64,000 nucleotides of DNA from Thuidium tamariscinum (Eukaryota; Streptophyta; Bryopsida; Hypnales; Thuidiaceae), in assembly GCA_947034885.2 (NCBI GenBank), contig OX344756.2:18831489-18895488 (forward strand). The letters are read 5' to 3'. The notes under the pieces were generated by a model that saw nothing but the letters and a program-made list of their open reading frames with translations, did not search any database and had not been told where the DNA came from. Shown here in pieces: positions 24,051 through 35,827 of this stretch (position 1 is the stretch's first letter; every line of letters begins with the position of its first letter). The position numbers were made by a program, and so were the translations under genes.

Positions 24051-24323
24051 AGGTAGGTACACCCAAAAGCGCCACTAATTCATACTGAGCCTAGTCCCTG
24101 CTATTAATTAGTTCAAATTTTTATGTAGTCTTATTGGCAAGTGAAAGCATGTTCCAATGCACCAAAGAACGCAGGATTTGGATACCGTATGCAAAAGTTA
24201 TTAACAGTCAAAGTCTCTTTCTGAAAGCGCCATCTACAGTCTGTGAACATGACTGATTTCGGAAATGTCTGTGCACTGTAGATGGCGCTTTTAGGAACAG
24301 GGCGCTTTTGGGTGTATCTACCT
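24051..24323. mobile_element. TIR element, TA target site, copy 2 (273 bp)
   Basis: This is the same family as 202-473. It starts AGGTAGGTACACCC and ends GGGTGTATCTACCT, with TA flanks at 24049-24050 and 24324-24325. Confidence 0.75.
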
Positions 24324-24991
24324 TACATGGTTCTCCATGCTGCAGTACTGTGCTCGTAGATGTCGACAAGGGATAAGCTGTACCAATCTGTCGATGGTTG
24401 TTGTGTACAGTGTGGAGCGGGTCATGTCACACACGAATGGTGACTCTGTTCGTAGGAATTTGAAGAGCTTTGAAACATTCCATTTACGCAACTAGAATCT
24501 CAGGCCTATGCATAGTTACTAATAATTGCCCTACTTTTCTCACCACCACGAATGACCTCAGTTTGCATCATCAACGCACTGTACGAAGTGACGTTTCTTT
24601 GTGATGCAACGCCGCCGGTTCTCAGTTCTGCTACAAGATTCATATTACTTTTCATTCCCTTAAATAGCAGCAAAATGTCGGGTTAGTGAAGTCACAAAAC
24701 CACAAAACATGGGGCCACCATGGCTACTAACATTAAATTATTTTCAATGAGAAGTAACATAGTTTTGAATCTTCTCAATGAAAATTAAGGGGATTCGTTG
24801 TAGTCGATGTTTAGGGCTTGTTTACATCAAAAAAACTTGGGCTTAGCCCTTGAACATAAGCGGTACCTTATTCAAAAGATGAGACCATTGTAACTAGTGT
24901 ACCATGCCTAAAACAAGAGACTTATAAGTAGGTAGTGGCCAAACATTTGGTGTAAGCCAAAAGAGTTTACTCATGGCCTATTTGTGCACTA
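24324..24991. other. no gene seen
   Basis: No ORF, RNA gene or repeat partner is recognised. Confidence 0.4.
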
Positions 24992-25724
24992 GGGTCATTG
25001 CAAGAAAGACTGACCGATTTATGTAGCGTTTTCCACAGTACTGCTGAAATTTTCGGGAGTACTATATAATTAGAAAAACAATTTTTTTAAAATGTAAAAA
25101 AAATGTTTTAGGTATATAACCCTAAGAAGAAGGTACCCTAGGAAGGAAAAGTGTAGGAAAATTCTCTAAGTACGAGAACTAGAAAAGTGCAAATTTTCAT
25201 GAAAATAGGTACTTTGACATTTTAATTTGTAAAAAATAGGAAAAATAATTTTAAAGAAAACTAAAAATTGGAAATTGGGGAGAACTATATGATGAAGATA
25301 TTTCACCAAGAGAATGATCTCAAAACCATCTTAAATTTTCAAAAGTATGCGCGCAAAGGAGGCCTGTTTGTGCATATGTAGAGGAAAGAGAATAATGATT
25401 TTTAAGATTTACTTTGGTAGAAACATGCCTACCTAGTATGGGAATAGGCCACAAAAATTTCAGCATTAGATCATTAGTTTTGGATGCTCCCCAGTACTAA
25501 AAAACCCTAAACCGCAAAGTGTGACAAATTAGCTTAATTGAAATTTAATTATAAAATGATTTTTGAAAATTTCTGAAAAATAAGGAATTTGATTGTTGTC
25601 ATGTCATAAATCTTTATTCAAAATTTCAAGTTAATGTGATTCATACTTTAAAAGTTATAGTCAATAACAACTCCGTCATTCAAAATATGACGCAAAATAG
25701 TACCGGTCTTTCTTGCAATCACCC
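24992..25724. mobile_element. TIR element with 4-bp TSD, copy K1 (733 bp)
   Basis: The left end GGGTCATTGCAAGAAAG is mirrored by CTTTCTTGCAATCACCC. The flanks are ACTA on both sides (24988-24991, 25725-25728). Subterminal 'tgtagcgttttccacagtac' and interior 'ctctaagta(c/g)gagaacta' are shared with K3 at 35095-35827, which has exactly the same length. No transposase is encoded. Confidence 0.8.
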
Positions 25725-26307
25725 ACTAAGGCTAAATTTTTTAAACAAAGTTATGCATACAAGCCGTTTCCAAATTTTCCCCATAGTCATAGAACTTTTT
25801 GTAGTTGATGCTATTCGACATATCTATATACTGATTTATTCTACTTCTCTCAAATTTTGGCCATTCTTAATGATTTCATGCCAAAACAAACCACATTTAA
25901 GTAGAATACAAATATAAGTGATTTCCTAAAAGAAGTCTCCTCATATTTTGTCTTGGCCTTTGGGATTGAGTACTTCAGAGACCTTCCCAAAAAATACTCC
26001 CCTTCGGTCGAAGAAGTCACTATCCACTTAGCCATGTAGAATTCCAATAAGGATTTTCATTCATTGAAGAAATGATAGATTACAACCCAAGTTTTATTTG
26101 GTGTAAACCCCAAATCTATATACCATGGCTACCTTCCAATCATAACATTCAATTTCTTTAGGCTTCAATCCAAAAATTTCAGCCGTAAACAAGCCTTTAG
26201 TATCAGAGGTGTTTCCAATGTCTATGGAGACAATTGCACAGCATTCCAATTCTAATGATTGTTCCCTCTCTACTAACCAATCTTTCAAAAAATAATGCAT
26301 TCACCCT
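25725..26307. other. no gene seen
   Basis: Short ORFs on both strands have no domain. No repeat partner is found. Confidence 0.4.
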
Positions 26308-27970
26308 TTAAACCCTCGTTGCCTAATGGGACAAAAAGTGTCCTCTCATAGATTAGTAGTCCAATTCAAAGTGCTATAACTTTTGCATCCAATCTAAATT
26401 CAATGAAATTTATTGAAAAAATTGTGCATACTAGTTTAATTTGTGGGGTGGTTGCAAGAAACACTTGCCACTTTTTGTAGCGTTTTATTTGAGACTGTAT
26501 TTTTGCCGCATAGTACTGCTAATACTACAAGTACTATCAACAAACTACCAATGTACTGTGATTTTGACATGTGTACTAGAGTCAGGAGTTAATGTGGCCA
26601 TTGAATGACATTATCTTATATATTGTATCATTTAAGAAGTTTTCTAGGTAGGTGAATGTAAGATTAAAGTCAGATGCAAGAATACTATGTCCATGTAATA
26701 GTACTTAAGAGTAGAAGACTACAATTTTTTTGAGAAAATACAATGATCCAATTTTAATTCATAAAAAATCAGAAGTTATTTATTTATTTATTTTTAATTA
26801 TGGAAATTTTTTCAAAACTCCTTATCATCACTTTCATGTAAAAAAATTAGAGTCATAATATTTTTAGAATTTATAAGTGTGCACGCCATTGAAGTATATT
26901 ATGTAGCATATACATCATTCAAAAATAATTAAAAATTGGATTCCATACCATATTCATAAATTTACTAGGTGGAAGAACACACCACCAAAATATCAACTCA
27001 AAAGCATTCATTTTGATTACTACAAATGTAGTGAATCCTTGTTTACCTAATGAGTGACGAGTGGACAAAATTAAATTTTAAATACAAAAAGTTTTTTTCA
27101 AAATTAAAAAAAATATGGAACCCTTAAGCATGAAGTTAGTTATACCCAATAAAAATTTCAAGGTCAAAACTTTTTTAAATTTAAAAGTTATAGTACAAGA
27201 GAAGAAAGTCGTTTTCATTGTGACAACAAATAGGACCGGTGTTTCTTACAATGATTCTGTGTGGTAAAATTTTTAGATCAATCTAAGATGTAAAGATGTT
27301 CTAAGAACCAATCAAAGCTCATAAGTTCAATTTGCATTCACCAAACTACAATTGATGGCATTTTGGGAGCAATTCCAAGTTCAAAAATAAGATATTTTTG
27401 GATTACAATGAACTTTAGCAGCTAGTTTCTTCTTTAAATGGATTCCATTTCTAATGATTTTTTGAAAAAGTTGTGCATTCTAGTCTAGTTTGTGTGGCTA
27501 AAATCTTATATCAATTCAAGAAGTTACAAGTGACTAAGAATCATTTTAGTAAAAGAAGGTTTAGTCATAAATGTGTTTTTGGCACCCTTTTTTGTTATTT
27601 TTTGTCATTTCAAAGTCATTTTGCAAACACAATGAATCAACTGAATGAAATTTTCTTCACCAATGTATTTTTATGTTGATGTTGAATCACTTTGTAGTTT
27701 GTTTGTTTTTCATTTGAGTAGGTTTAGAAATCAAATTTTACCTCCACATGTATTTTTAGAAAAAAACTTCATCATCTTTTCAACATTTCAACATTATGAT
27801 ATTGCAATCTATGCAACCAAATGATTCCAAATTTGATCCATGTCATCTACAACATGTACACTACAAGATTATGTAGTTGGGATTTTCATACCTTAGTGAC
27901 ATAGACTTATAAGGTTTGAAAAGCAAAGATGTTGTCATGCAGGTTTGGACTTTTGGTAATGAAGGGTTAA
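26308..27970. repeat. 'TTAACCCTTCATTG' TIR repeat, copy 1, interrupted
   Basis: The left end TTAAACCCTCGTTGCC and right end 'ggtaatgaagggttaa' are inverted versions of each other. It is collinear with 34031-34993 ('gggacaaaaagtgtcc', 'catactagttt', 'tgtggtaaaatttt', 'caaccaaatgattccaaatttgatcc' variants). This copy is split by K2 at 26446-27257. Confidence 0.7.
26446..27257. mobile_element. TIR element with 4-bp TSD, copy K2 (812 bp)
   Basis: The left end GGGTGGTTGCAAGAAACAC is mirrored by 'gtgtttcttacaatgattc'. TGTG flanks both sides (26442-26445, 27258-27261). The paralogous host repeat at 34153-34156 has one TGTG and no insert, which proves both the boundaries and the 4-bp duplication. 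It also has 'tgtagcgtttta' near the left end and 'aggaccggtg' near the right. Confidence 0.85.
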
Positions 27971-28330
27971 TTTTTGAAGTTCCAAAGTTCCCTTGCGAGA
28001 CATTTGGAATTTGCAGCAAGCTCTTGTGATCTCAATTTCGAAAATGATTTTTTGAAATTTTTTTGAAGATAGAGAAAAGCATTAGCTTTACATTAAATAA
28101 ATATGATTTTTATTTGGATTGGTGGTGAGTAACAAAACTTATGCCACCCTAAGCCCCAAAGCAATTCATCTAGATAGGAAAAAAAAAGAATAGAAAAGAA
28201 TGAAATTTTTGATAGAGAATTCTTTTGCCTACATAAAAACCTTTGATTCATTCTAGTTGGATAAGTGATGTAAAAGTTAAAGTTATGGAGCTTGTTCTTT
28301 ATTGTCACTTTGTAGAGCTTCATGGTGCCC
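27961..28330. repeat. 'TTAACCCCTAA' family fragment
   Basis: It shares 'gaagggttaa', 'cttgtgatctcaatttc' variants and 'aaaacttatgccaccctaagcc' variants with 29730-30650. It is truncated on the right. Confidence 0.5.
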
Positions 28331-28408
28331 TAATTCCTAAGGACATGGATCCAAGTCCCATTATTTTCAATCACGATGCATACCTGGCTTAGGTAGTCAA
28401 TTTGAATA

Positions 28409-28552
28409 GGTGTAAGGGAAAAACACCCATTCCTGTCCATGTATCCATTCCCATCCATATGTAGCAGGGGTGCACATTTTTCTTTGAAAAATGTGCACCC
28501 TTGCTACATATGGACAGGAATGGATACTGGACGAGAATGGGTGTTCCCACCT
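28409..28552. mobile_element. 144-bp foldback element with TA target site
   Basis: Two arms of about 70 nt pair almost fully around a tiny loop near 28482 ('gtgcacatttttc' / 'gaaaaatgtgcac', 'acatatggacaggaatgg'). The flanks are TA (28407-28408, 28553-28554). The end 'aggtg' resembles the AGGTAGGTACACC family. A hairpin of this size could be a source of small RNAs. Confidence 0.7.
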
Positions 28553-29729
28553 TAGTACTTACAGAAAGAATTGAATCATTGAAAATTGAGAAACTATTAA
28601 AGATGAGTTTGCTAAGTAGGTCACAAATTTGGTCAAGATTGAAGTTGAGTCTTTATGTTTTGTTGTTCCTATGGAGTTTGGTTAGAGAGTTCCAATTATT
28701 GATGTTAAAGTTTAGTAATGCAAGGCTAAGATTTGTTGAAGGACCTTTACTTATAATTGTTAGTGTTTAGTAATTTGAAGTTTAGAACAAGCACAGCATA
28801 ACAATTTAACAAAATTAAAGAATGATGTAGCTAGCTGCATATGCAAATGTTCTGAAAAAACAAACAAAATAAAGTTGGGTCGAGGTGGAAGCTGGTGTGC
28901 AAGGTGTGCAAGGACCTGCTGGCTTCCATTGATTGGAGGCCATGAATAAGAGTTCACTGATGTGCTTTTCTTCCGCAATGTGCTTTCTGCAGGTGGGATC
29001 CACTCGGAGTTGCTCTCATTCAGTCGTTGCAGAATCCAGTTTTCCTTCTTTTCTTTTTCATTTTCTTTCTTATCAAGATTGCAGGTGAAATTGCAGTCAC
29101 CATGGTAGTATCATTTGATGCCCCTCTATCAAAGTTCCCGAGATGCTCACAATTGCAAGCTGACGAATCTCCTTGTCTACTTCTAACACCATCAAATGTC
29201 CAAATGTTGTAGAGTATGAGATTAAGAATTGCAATTAGAATAAGAAGTTTGAAGTAGGTAGAAATATCTTGAAGTTCAATTATCTCTTCAAAGGTTGAAA
29301 TATCTCTAGCTACATAGGTGATATTGGTGTTGTATTTGATCATGTGTTAGTATGAACAGGTGTCACTAGTTGCCATATGACCTAGAGACTTGTACATTGG
29401 TGTCACATCATCCTTCAGGGTTGTCAACAAACAATCCTTCTATCCTCACCATTGCCTTCAATATTGACAAATTCATGAACTATCTAAACTATTGAAGCTC
29501 TTTGCAATCGGGATTTCTTTTTTAAATTAATGACAATGAAAAAACTATGTTCTTGCAACACCAATGTCACACACAAACTAGTAGCTCACATTCCCAAAAA
29601 AAAATGGCTCGAAAAACCATTTTGTTTTAGTAGGAAACTCAATTTGTATTCAGTCGTAGTTCTGAATACCCTTCAAAATATGGTGGTATAAGAAACCCCA
29701 ATCTCTTTTAAGGGTTAAAGTTTGCTGAA
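28553..29729. other. mostly non-coding; possible exon remnants near 28860-29100
   Basis: On the plus strand 'tttctgcag|gtgggatcc' near 28993 and 'aagattgcag|gtgaaatt' near 29085 look like acceptor sites. The stretch at about 28875-28943 reads as a short protein-like sequence (RWKLVCKVCKDLLASIDW) before a stop. No gene model can be built. Confidence 0.3.
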
Positions 29730-30650
29730 TTAACTCCTAAAGGACCAAGAGTCCCCTCGAGGGACTTTAAGAATTCAGGCAGGTACTTGTGACTTCAATT
29801 TTTAATGAATTTTCTTGAAATTTTCACATAAGGTAGAAAAATTGATTAGCTTTGTGGGAATATTATTATTTTTTCAATTGGTGACCGGGAGCAAAAGTTA
29901 TGCCATCTTAGACATAATTTTCATGTCGCTGGGCAGAAAAAAAAATCTACAAAAACTTCGAAATTAAAAAATTAATTTTTTTTCTTATAGATTTTATTTT
30001 TGTCTACAAGTGAAGCTTTGATTCATTCCATTTGGATTAGTAATGTGAAAGTTACGAACAATCTTGTTTTTCAGGCAATCTAAGCATCTTCTTGAAAAAA
30101 TAACTTATAGGATTCATTTGTGAATGCAATTTTCACAATTTTTCAAAAAAAATTGTCGGACAAGGTTGATTTTGTTTTCTAGAACAATCTCACCATTGGG
30201 ATTATTGTGTTTCAATTCCATCTATGAGTTATCTGCAATTTAGTTTTTCTTTCAATCTTGGACCTACATCTACTTGACAATTTTTTAAAGAATGAAAAAA
30301 AAGTCTTTACTTTGTGAATTTTTTTTCCTAAGCTCTTAGCTCAATTTTTCGATAGAAAAAAATTTAAATTCAAGGTCTGTAGTGCAAAAAAATTACATAA
30401 ATGGAGGACAAAGTCATTTGAAGTTACAAACTAGAGTTTAAGAAAACTTTGTTTTCCAACTTTGAATGCTCATATCTTCCTATCTATAAAGTCAAACTTC
30501 ATGAAATTTTCACCACATGATCTTAATTAAGTAAAGTACAAGATCCTATGGTTAGATTCTAAAATGTTTTTGTTTTTGTTTTTCATGGATGAATGGAGCA
30601 GAAATGGCAGTTTTGAGTGGTTTTTGGTTGAAAAACGCCCGGGGGGTGCA
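29730..30650. repeat. 'TTAACCCCTAA' family, region 4 (about 920 bp)
   Basis: It starts 'ttaactcctaaagg' and ends near 'gaaaaacgcccgggggg'. It is collinear with 7640-8592 ('aaaagttatgcca', 'ctgggcagaaaa', 'gaaatggcagttttgagtgg'). Confidence 0.6.
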
Positions 30651-31065
30651 CTCCCCATTTTTTAGATGTTAGCATGCGAACAAATCAAGGGTATTTTTAA
30701 TTGGGGCGACCTAAATTTTTGACAATTATTGAAAATAAATTAGCATGTCCATAAAGGGCAACTAGCCATTGTAAAAAAAGAAGGGTGCCTTATATTAGTA
30801 GATTTTTTTTTCTATTTTTTTCTAAGGTAGCCCCCCTCCAAATCCCCTTCAAAAATCTAAACTTTTTAGGACTATACTTAAGAGAGTATAAATTGGTTTT
30901 AGGATACCAAGGTGGAATCCCATGTATGACAGTGGTTTACAAGAATAACTGAGGTTGTTGACACTTCCAACCTATACCAGGTGTTGAAAAAATTAGCTGA
31001 CACTATAATTTGTTTTGTCCCGCATCAATTTGAAATTCAAGTTTTGTTTCCACCACGGATGGCAG
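30651..31065. other. no gene seen
   Basis: AT-rich sequence. It could hold an intron or upstream part of the coding fragment at 31066. Confidence 0.35.
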
Positions 31066-31311
31066 GTTGAAGTCCAAGTGCGGAGGGGAGATGACCACGC
31101 CAATTTGCCAAATGTTTGGGTTATCCCAGCTTCTCGTTGAGGTAAGACCCTGAACCCTGTGCTTAGCATATTGTTTTCGTTTTTGACTTTCTTATGTGTT
31201 TTTGTTATGCAGGCTCTCATGCTCAAGTTTGCAAACATGCAGGTCACGAGTAGGAGCTTTTTGTTTCAGGAATCAAACACTTTGTATGCCCAGTGTCCAA
31301 GTTTTATATAA
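31066..31311 (+). CDS. two-exon coding fragment, unknown protein
   Basis: The family is not recognised. A plausible acceptor ('ccacggatggcag') precedes exon 31066-31141, which encodes LKSKCGGEMTTP then ICQMFGLSQLLVE. It ends at GAG|GTAAGACC. A 71-bp pyrimidine-rich intron (31142-31212, ending 'tgttatgcag') follows. Exon 31213-31311 continues in the same frame (ALMLKFANMQVTSRS) to a TAA at 31309. The consensus donor and acceptor and the continuous frame across the intron are what is seen. No start codon or upstream exon is identified, so this may be a gene fragment carried by a transposon. It lies in otherwise repeat-like DNA. Confidence 0.35.
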
Positions 31312-31999
31312 AAAGATTTTGGCTTTGTTTTCTTTGGACTGTGAACCCTAGGCTTCAAAATTCTTTTTTGGCACACTTGTGAATGTGAGTGATGTGTTTG
31401 TAAACACATACACATGAGATTTCTGTGCAGCTCTTATGGTACTTTTGTATTGCTTATAAACACATACACTTAAGTTTTGCAAGTGTTTTACAGCCCCTAT
31501 TTCACTCTTGCATTGTTTTGTCATTGCTTTTCATTAGTATTAAGGTAGGAGGTGTAGTAAGGGGTCCACTTGTTTCATGTATTGCATTCACAAAATATTT
31601 TGAATCCAATTTTCTCACATCCAAAAAGTGATATGGAATTTAATAGAAGTGGTTTCATATTTTTTTAAACATTTTTGGATTACTTATGAATTTCCAAAGG
31701 CACTAGGTTAGAGGTTTGTATTTACGACTCTAGGTCTTGTATGAACCATTCACTTGCAGTTCTTGGAAAAAAAATGTTGTATTTATAATAAATATAGGGT
31801 ATAAAGAATGAACACCCCAAAAAATTTCAACTAAAATATAGGGTATATGAAATAGGCAAGTTTTAGAAATTTAGGTAAAAAAAGCCCCCCATAAATTACA
31901 AAAACTTACCTAAATAGCCTACATATAATAGGGGCTTGTTCGCACGTGATCAACAGAGTTCCTAAATAGTGCACACCCCGAGGAAAAACGGCCGTGGTC
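31312..31999. other. no gene seen
   Basis: AT-rich sequence. Small ORFs lack any domain or partner. Confidence 0.4.
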
Positions 32000-32470
32000 C
32001 TTTAAGGGTTAACTAACCATTCCAACAATACCAAATCACTTCTTTGCAATTGGTGCCTTAGCAAATCCTAACTAAAGGTTTGCATTGAATGATGTCCATA
32101 TTTGTTTTCTGTTTTTTGTTTCTTTTAGGAGATGTAGAAAGTGATCTTCAAAAGGGTGGTGAAGCTATTTCCATCCATGAAAATGGAAGAAATTTGCAAT
32201 GTATGGATAAAATTTAGTTTATTCATCCAAAAAGTATACTTTCATCCTAATAGAGTGATACCATTCCAAGATTTGGTAGCTTTTTGCAATTTTATCCATT
32301 GAAAAAGGAAAGATATCTTGCCAAATATTTCAAGTAAAGAACTTTGCACTCCTTATTAGGAGTAAATAAAAAATTTGCTAAAAAACAAACTCTAACTTAT
32401 ATATATCATTGGACTAGAATTTTAGTGCCCTTTTGAATGAATTCTAAGGTAGTAATTAACTTTGTTGGTT
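32000..32470. repeat. dispersed repeat (partner at 5930-6510)
   Basis: Collinear landmarks are listed under 5930-6510. Confidence 0.6.
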
Positions 32471-32499
32471 CATAATCATGAGTATAGGTACCACATTAG

Positions 32500-32830
32500 A
32501 TATCAACCAATTTCATAGGACTAGAAGGTAATGAGAGCATTGCCACCAAGTCTTGGCAACACCACTTTAGGCTTGTTGCACCTCTCCAAACAAAAATGGC
32601 TCTATACGGGCATCTTGTCATATTAAAAGTTGTGACATTCTCCTCATCACTTCCACATTTGTTCAACAATGAAGGGCCTTTCTAGTCGGTAGTTTTATAC
32701 TCATGCTAAGTTACCAACTTGGTCAACTATGATTATGGCGAGGTTAGTGGAAGATGTGGAGGATAGTGAGAATTGTGAGAAGAAAGGGAAGAACTTCAAT
32801 GAGGACTTTAAGGGGTGGTTGGTGTAGAAC
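32500..32830. repeat. fragment of the 2260-4500 repeat
   Basis: It shares 'caatgaagggcctttctag' variants, 'gttttatactcatgctaa' variants and 'caactatgattatggc' with 4370-4440 and 54310-54400. Confidence 0.55.
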
Positions 32831-32999
32831 ATGCATCAAAATCTTGGGTGCACTGCCATGTTAAATGGAGTACTATAGGTAGCAATGCATTAAGATTCTA
32901 AATATTTTTCTAAGTTTTGATTTCACCACATTACAATTCTACACCATGAACCTATTCAATGGTTTAGAATTGCAATTTGAATAATTTTTAGAATTTAAT

Positions 33000-33259
33000 T
33001 GAGTTATTCGTAAAGTACACTAAACTGGAGTTTAAATCCACAAGTTTTGTGAAAAATCCAGTTGAGTTAAAAAAGTCAAAATAAAAGTGGGTATAAAACT
33101 TATTTTTCCATCAAAATGGTGCCTAAAAAAGTTTGATCCCCACTTTTGAAGTCGTGTGGCATAAGTATCTTGCAAAAAAGTTTGACTTTTCAACTATAGT
33201 TGCCTTCTCAACTTCAAAAAAAGTCATGTCCAAAGTGGGGGGATTTTACAAATAACTCA
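33000..33259. mobile_element. TIR element with 3-bp TSD, copy X1 (260 bp)
   Basis: The left end TGAGTTATTCGTAAAGTAC is mirrored by 'ttttacaaataactca'. AAT flanks both sides (32997-32999, 33260-33262). The copy is uninterrupted and serves as empty site for the insertions in X2 (56666-57506). Confidence 0.75.
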
Positions 33260-33606
33260 AATACTGAGAGAAAGTTTGAAGTTTTGCCTAAGGCTATTTA
33301 ATAAAATAGATAGAAGAATATTTTTTTCCATTTCAAACATTATAATCTTACAATCAATGCAATCAAATGGATTGAGTTTTTTTTCAATACCTTGCAATAA
33401 TATTATACTACCCCTTTGTATGGTTCAAATTTAATAAAATAGCATTTATTTTTAATTTTGGTCAATTTACCAATATATAGTAATTTTCCACAATTTTCCT
33501 TGAAAACACCTTCAATAATTTATACATTGAAGTAAAAAAAATATATCAATTTCTTATTCTTTTTTTAAACCCTTGTGTCAATTATCGCTTCTATGATACC
33601 ATAAAT
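33260..33606. other. no gene seen
   Basis: AT-rich sequence; nothing recognised. Confidence 0.4.
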
Positions 33607-33943
33607 CATAAGAAGGGAAATAAGGGCAAGAAAAGCCCATTTTAGGACTGTTACACCATGTGTTTCCTATATTATTCAAAAATTGCAAACCAACCCTATT
33701 GGCTAAAATTTTGGAAATTTTAGAAACAAAAAAATTTTAATTTAAAAAAAAAATCTATAAAGTGTCAAGAAACTTAAAGCTTTTTTTTTCTAATTAAAAA
33801 TTTTTTATTAAAAATTTTTAAAACTAAAAATTTATGATGTAACAATGTCTTGACCACATCTAACTACTAATATGGCACGTTTCCAAAGTCTTGGAACTCA
33901 AAAAAACTTATGGGTTTCTAATGCCCTCAAATCTCCTCTAATG
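33607..33943. mobile_element. TIR element 'CATTAGAGGAG' family, copy b
   Basis: The left end 'cataagaaggg' and right end 'ctcaaatctcctctaatg' are imperfect inverses. The length (337 bp) and the interior 'accacatctaac' fit the family. Confidence 0.5.
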
Positions 33944-34030
33944 GTATCCATATTTATAATTTGAATTTATAGATTCCCAAAATGTGAACAAAAATAGGAA
34001 GGCAAAATGTTCATAAACAAATAAAAATCA

Positions 34031-34993
34031 TTAATCCTTCATTGTTCAAAGGGACAAAAAGTGTCCACAATCTAATTTGAAACCCTGTAACTTTTGCATT
34101 TGATGTCCAAATTCAATAAAAAGCTTATTAGGAATAGTTGTACATACTAGTTTGTGTGGTAAAATTTTCAAATTAATTCAAGATGTATAGATGCTTTGGA
34201 ATCCAATTGAAGTTTATAGATTCAACTTTAGTTCACCAAATTGCAATTGATGACTACAACTTCAAGGGCTTGTATCTCCTTCATCCAATATTTGTTTTCA
34301 AGAAAATTTGTTGAATTAAGTTCCTCTAAAAGTCTAGTTATTGTAGTCATTTTTTCATGGCAATCCAAGTTGTTCAGAATGTATGGAAGCAATTATAAGT
34401 TCAAAAACCAAACATTTTTGGATACAATGAACTATGGCAAATTGTTTCTTCCTCATACAATGTTTGTTTCTAATTATATTTTTTAGGAAAAGTTGCATAT
34501 TCTAGTCTTTTTTGTGTGGATAAAATTTCATATCAATCCAGGAAGTTATGATTGAAGAGCATTTTAGTAAAAGGAGGTGCAATCATAGATGTGTTTTTTC
34601 ATCTTTTTTTGTCTTTAGTTTTTAACATTTCAAAGCCATTTAGCAAACAATTCAAAGCATTTAAATGACATTCTTTGCACCAATGTATTTGTAAGTTGCT
34701 TTTGAAGCACTTTTCAATAAAAGAAAAATTTCATTGAAATAGATTTAGAAATCAAATTTCACTTCCAAATGTGTTTTTAGGAAAATTTCATCATCTTTTT
34801 TCAACACTAAAACATTATGGTCTTGCAATCTATGCAGCCAAATGACTCCAAATTTGATCCATGTCATCTGCATCATATACACTACAAGATTGTACAATTG
34901 AGATTTTCATAGCTTTATGACATTTAGACTTATAAGGCTTCAAAAGCAAGGATGCTCTTAGACATGTTTGGACCTTATGCAATGAAGGGTTAA
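34031..34993. repeat. 'TTAACCCTTCATTG' TIR repeat, copy 2 (963 bp, uninterrupted)
   Basis: The left end TTAATCCTTCATTG and right end 'caatgaagggttaa' are inverted. It is collinear with 26308-27970 and contains the empty site (34153-34156) for K2. Confidence 0.7.
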
Positions 34994-35094
34994 GCAAAGC
35001 CACAACAAGATAATCATGAAAATGTATGTAATTGAAGGCTTATGCAAATACAAGACTTGTGTAAATACAAGACTTCACATACATATTGTGCATA

Positions 35095-35827
35095 GGGTCA
35101 TTGCAAGAAACACCGTCCATTTTCCGTAGCGTTTCACAGTACACCCCTTTTTTCTTTAGGAGTACTATTTAATTAGAATTTTTTTTTTTTAAAATATGAA
35201 AAATATGTACAATGTATACACCTTAAAGAAGAAGGTACCCTATGGAGGAAAACCTTAGGAAAATTCTCTAAGTAGGAGAACTAGGAAAGTGGAAAATCTC
35301 ATGAAAATGGGCATAATTACATTTTAATTTGTAAAAAATAGGAAAAGCTCTTTTTCTCAAATCTAAAAATTGGCCATTTGAGAAGAGTTGATGGTGATGA
35401 GATTTCACCAAAAAAATAATCTTAGCACTATTGTCAATGGTCAGGAATTGCGTGCAATTGGAGTGTTCTTTGCATGCATGTGGAGGACATAAAATAATAT
35501 ATTTTTAGATTTTCTTTAGTAGGAATATACTTTCCTACTATGCAAATGAACCATGAAAATTTCAACTTTAGATCATTAAATTTGGGTACTCCTAACATAG
35601 TAAAACCCCCTAAACCTCAGTTTGTGACAAATTAACAAAAATTAATTTTAAATATAGAATGATTTTTTTTAATTTCTGAAAAATAAGGGATTTAAAAACC
35701 ATCAAGTTAGAAAGGTCCAATAATTATTTCATATTCTTGAATATTTTTTTTCAAAAGTTATAGCAGAAAAGAACAACGAAACTCCAATTGTGACGGGAAA
35801 TAGGACCGGCGTTTCTTGCAATCACCC
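35095..35827. mobile_element. TIR element with 4-bp TSD, copy K3 (733 bp)
   Basis: The left end GGGTCATTGCAAGAAACACC is mirrored by 'ggcgtttcttgcaatcaccc'. CATA flanks both sides (35091-35094, 35828-35831). It is inserted in the left edge of the gene B repeat copy. Copy A at 15071-15074 has a single CATA and no insert. Through this insertion the reading frame of gene B exon 2 now runs into K3. Confidence 0.85.
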
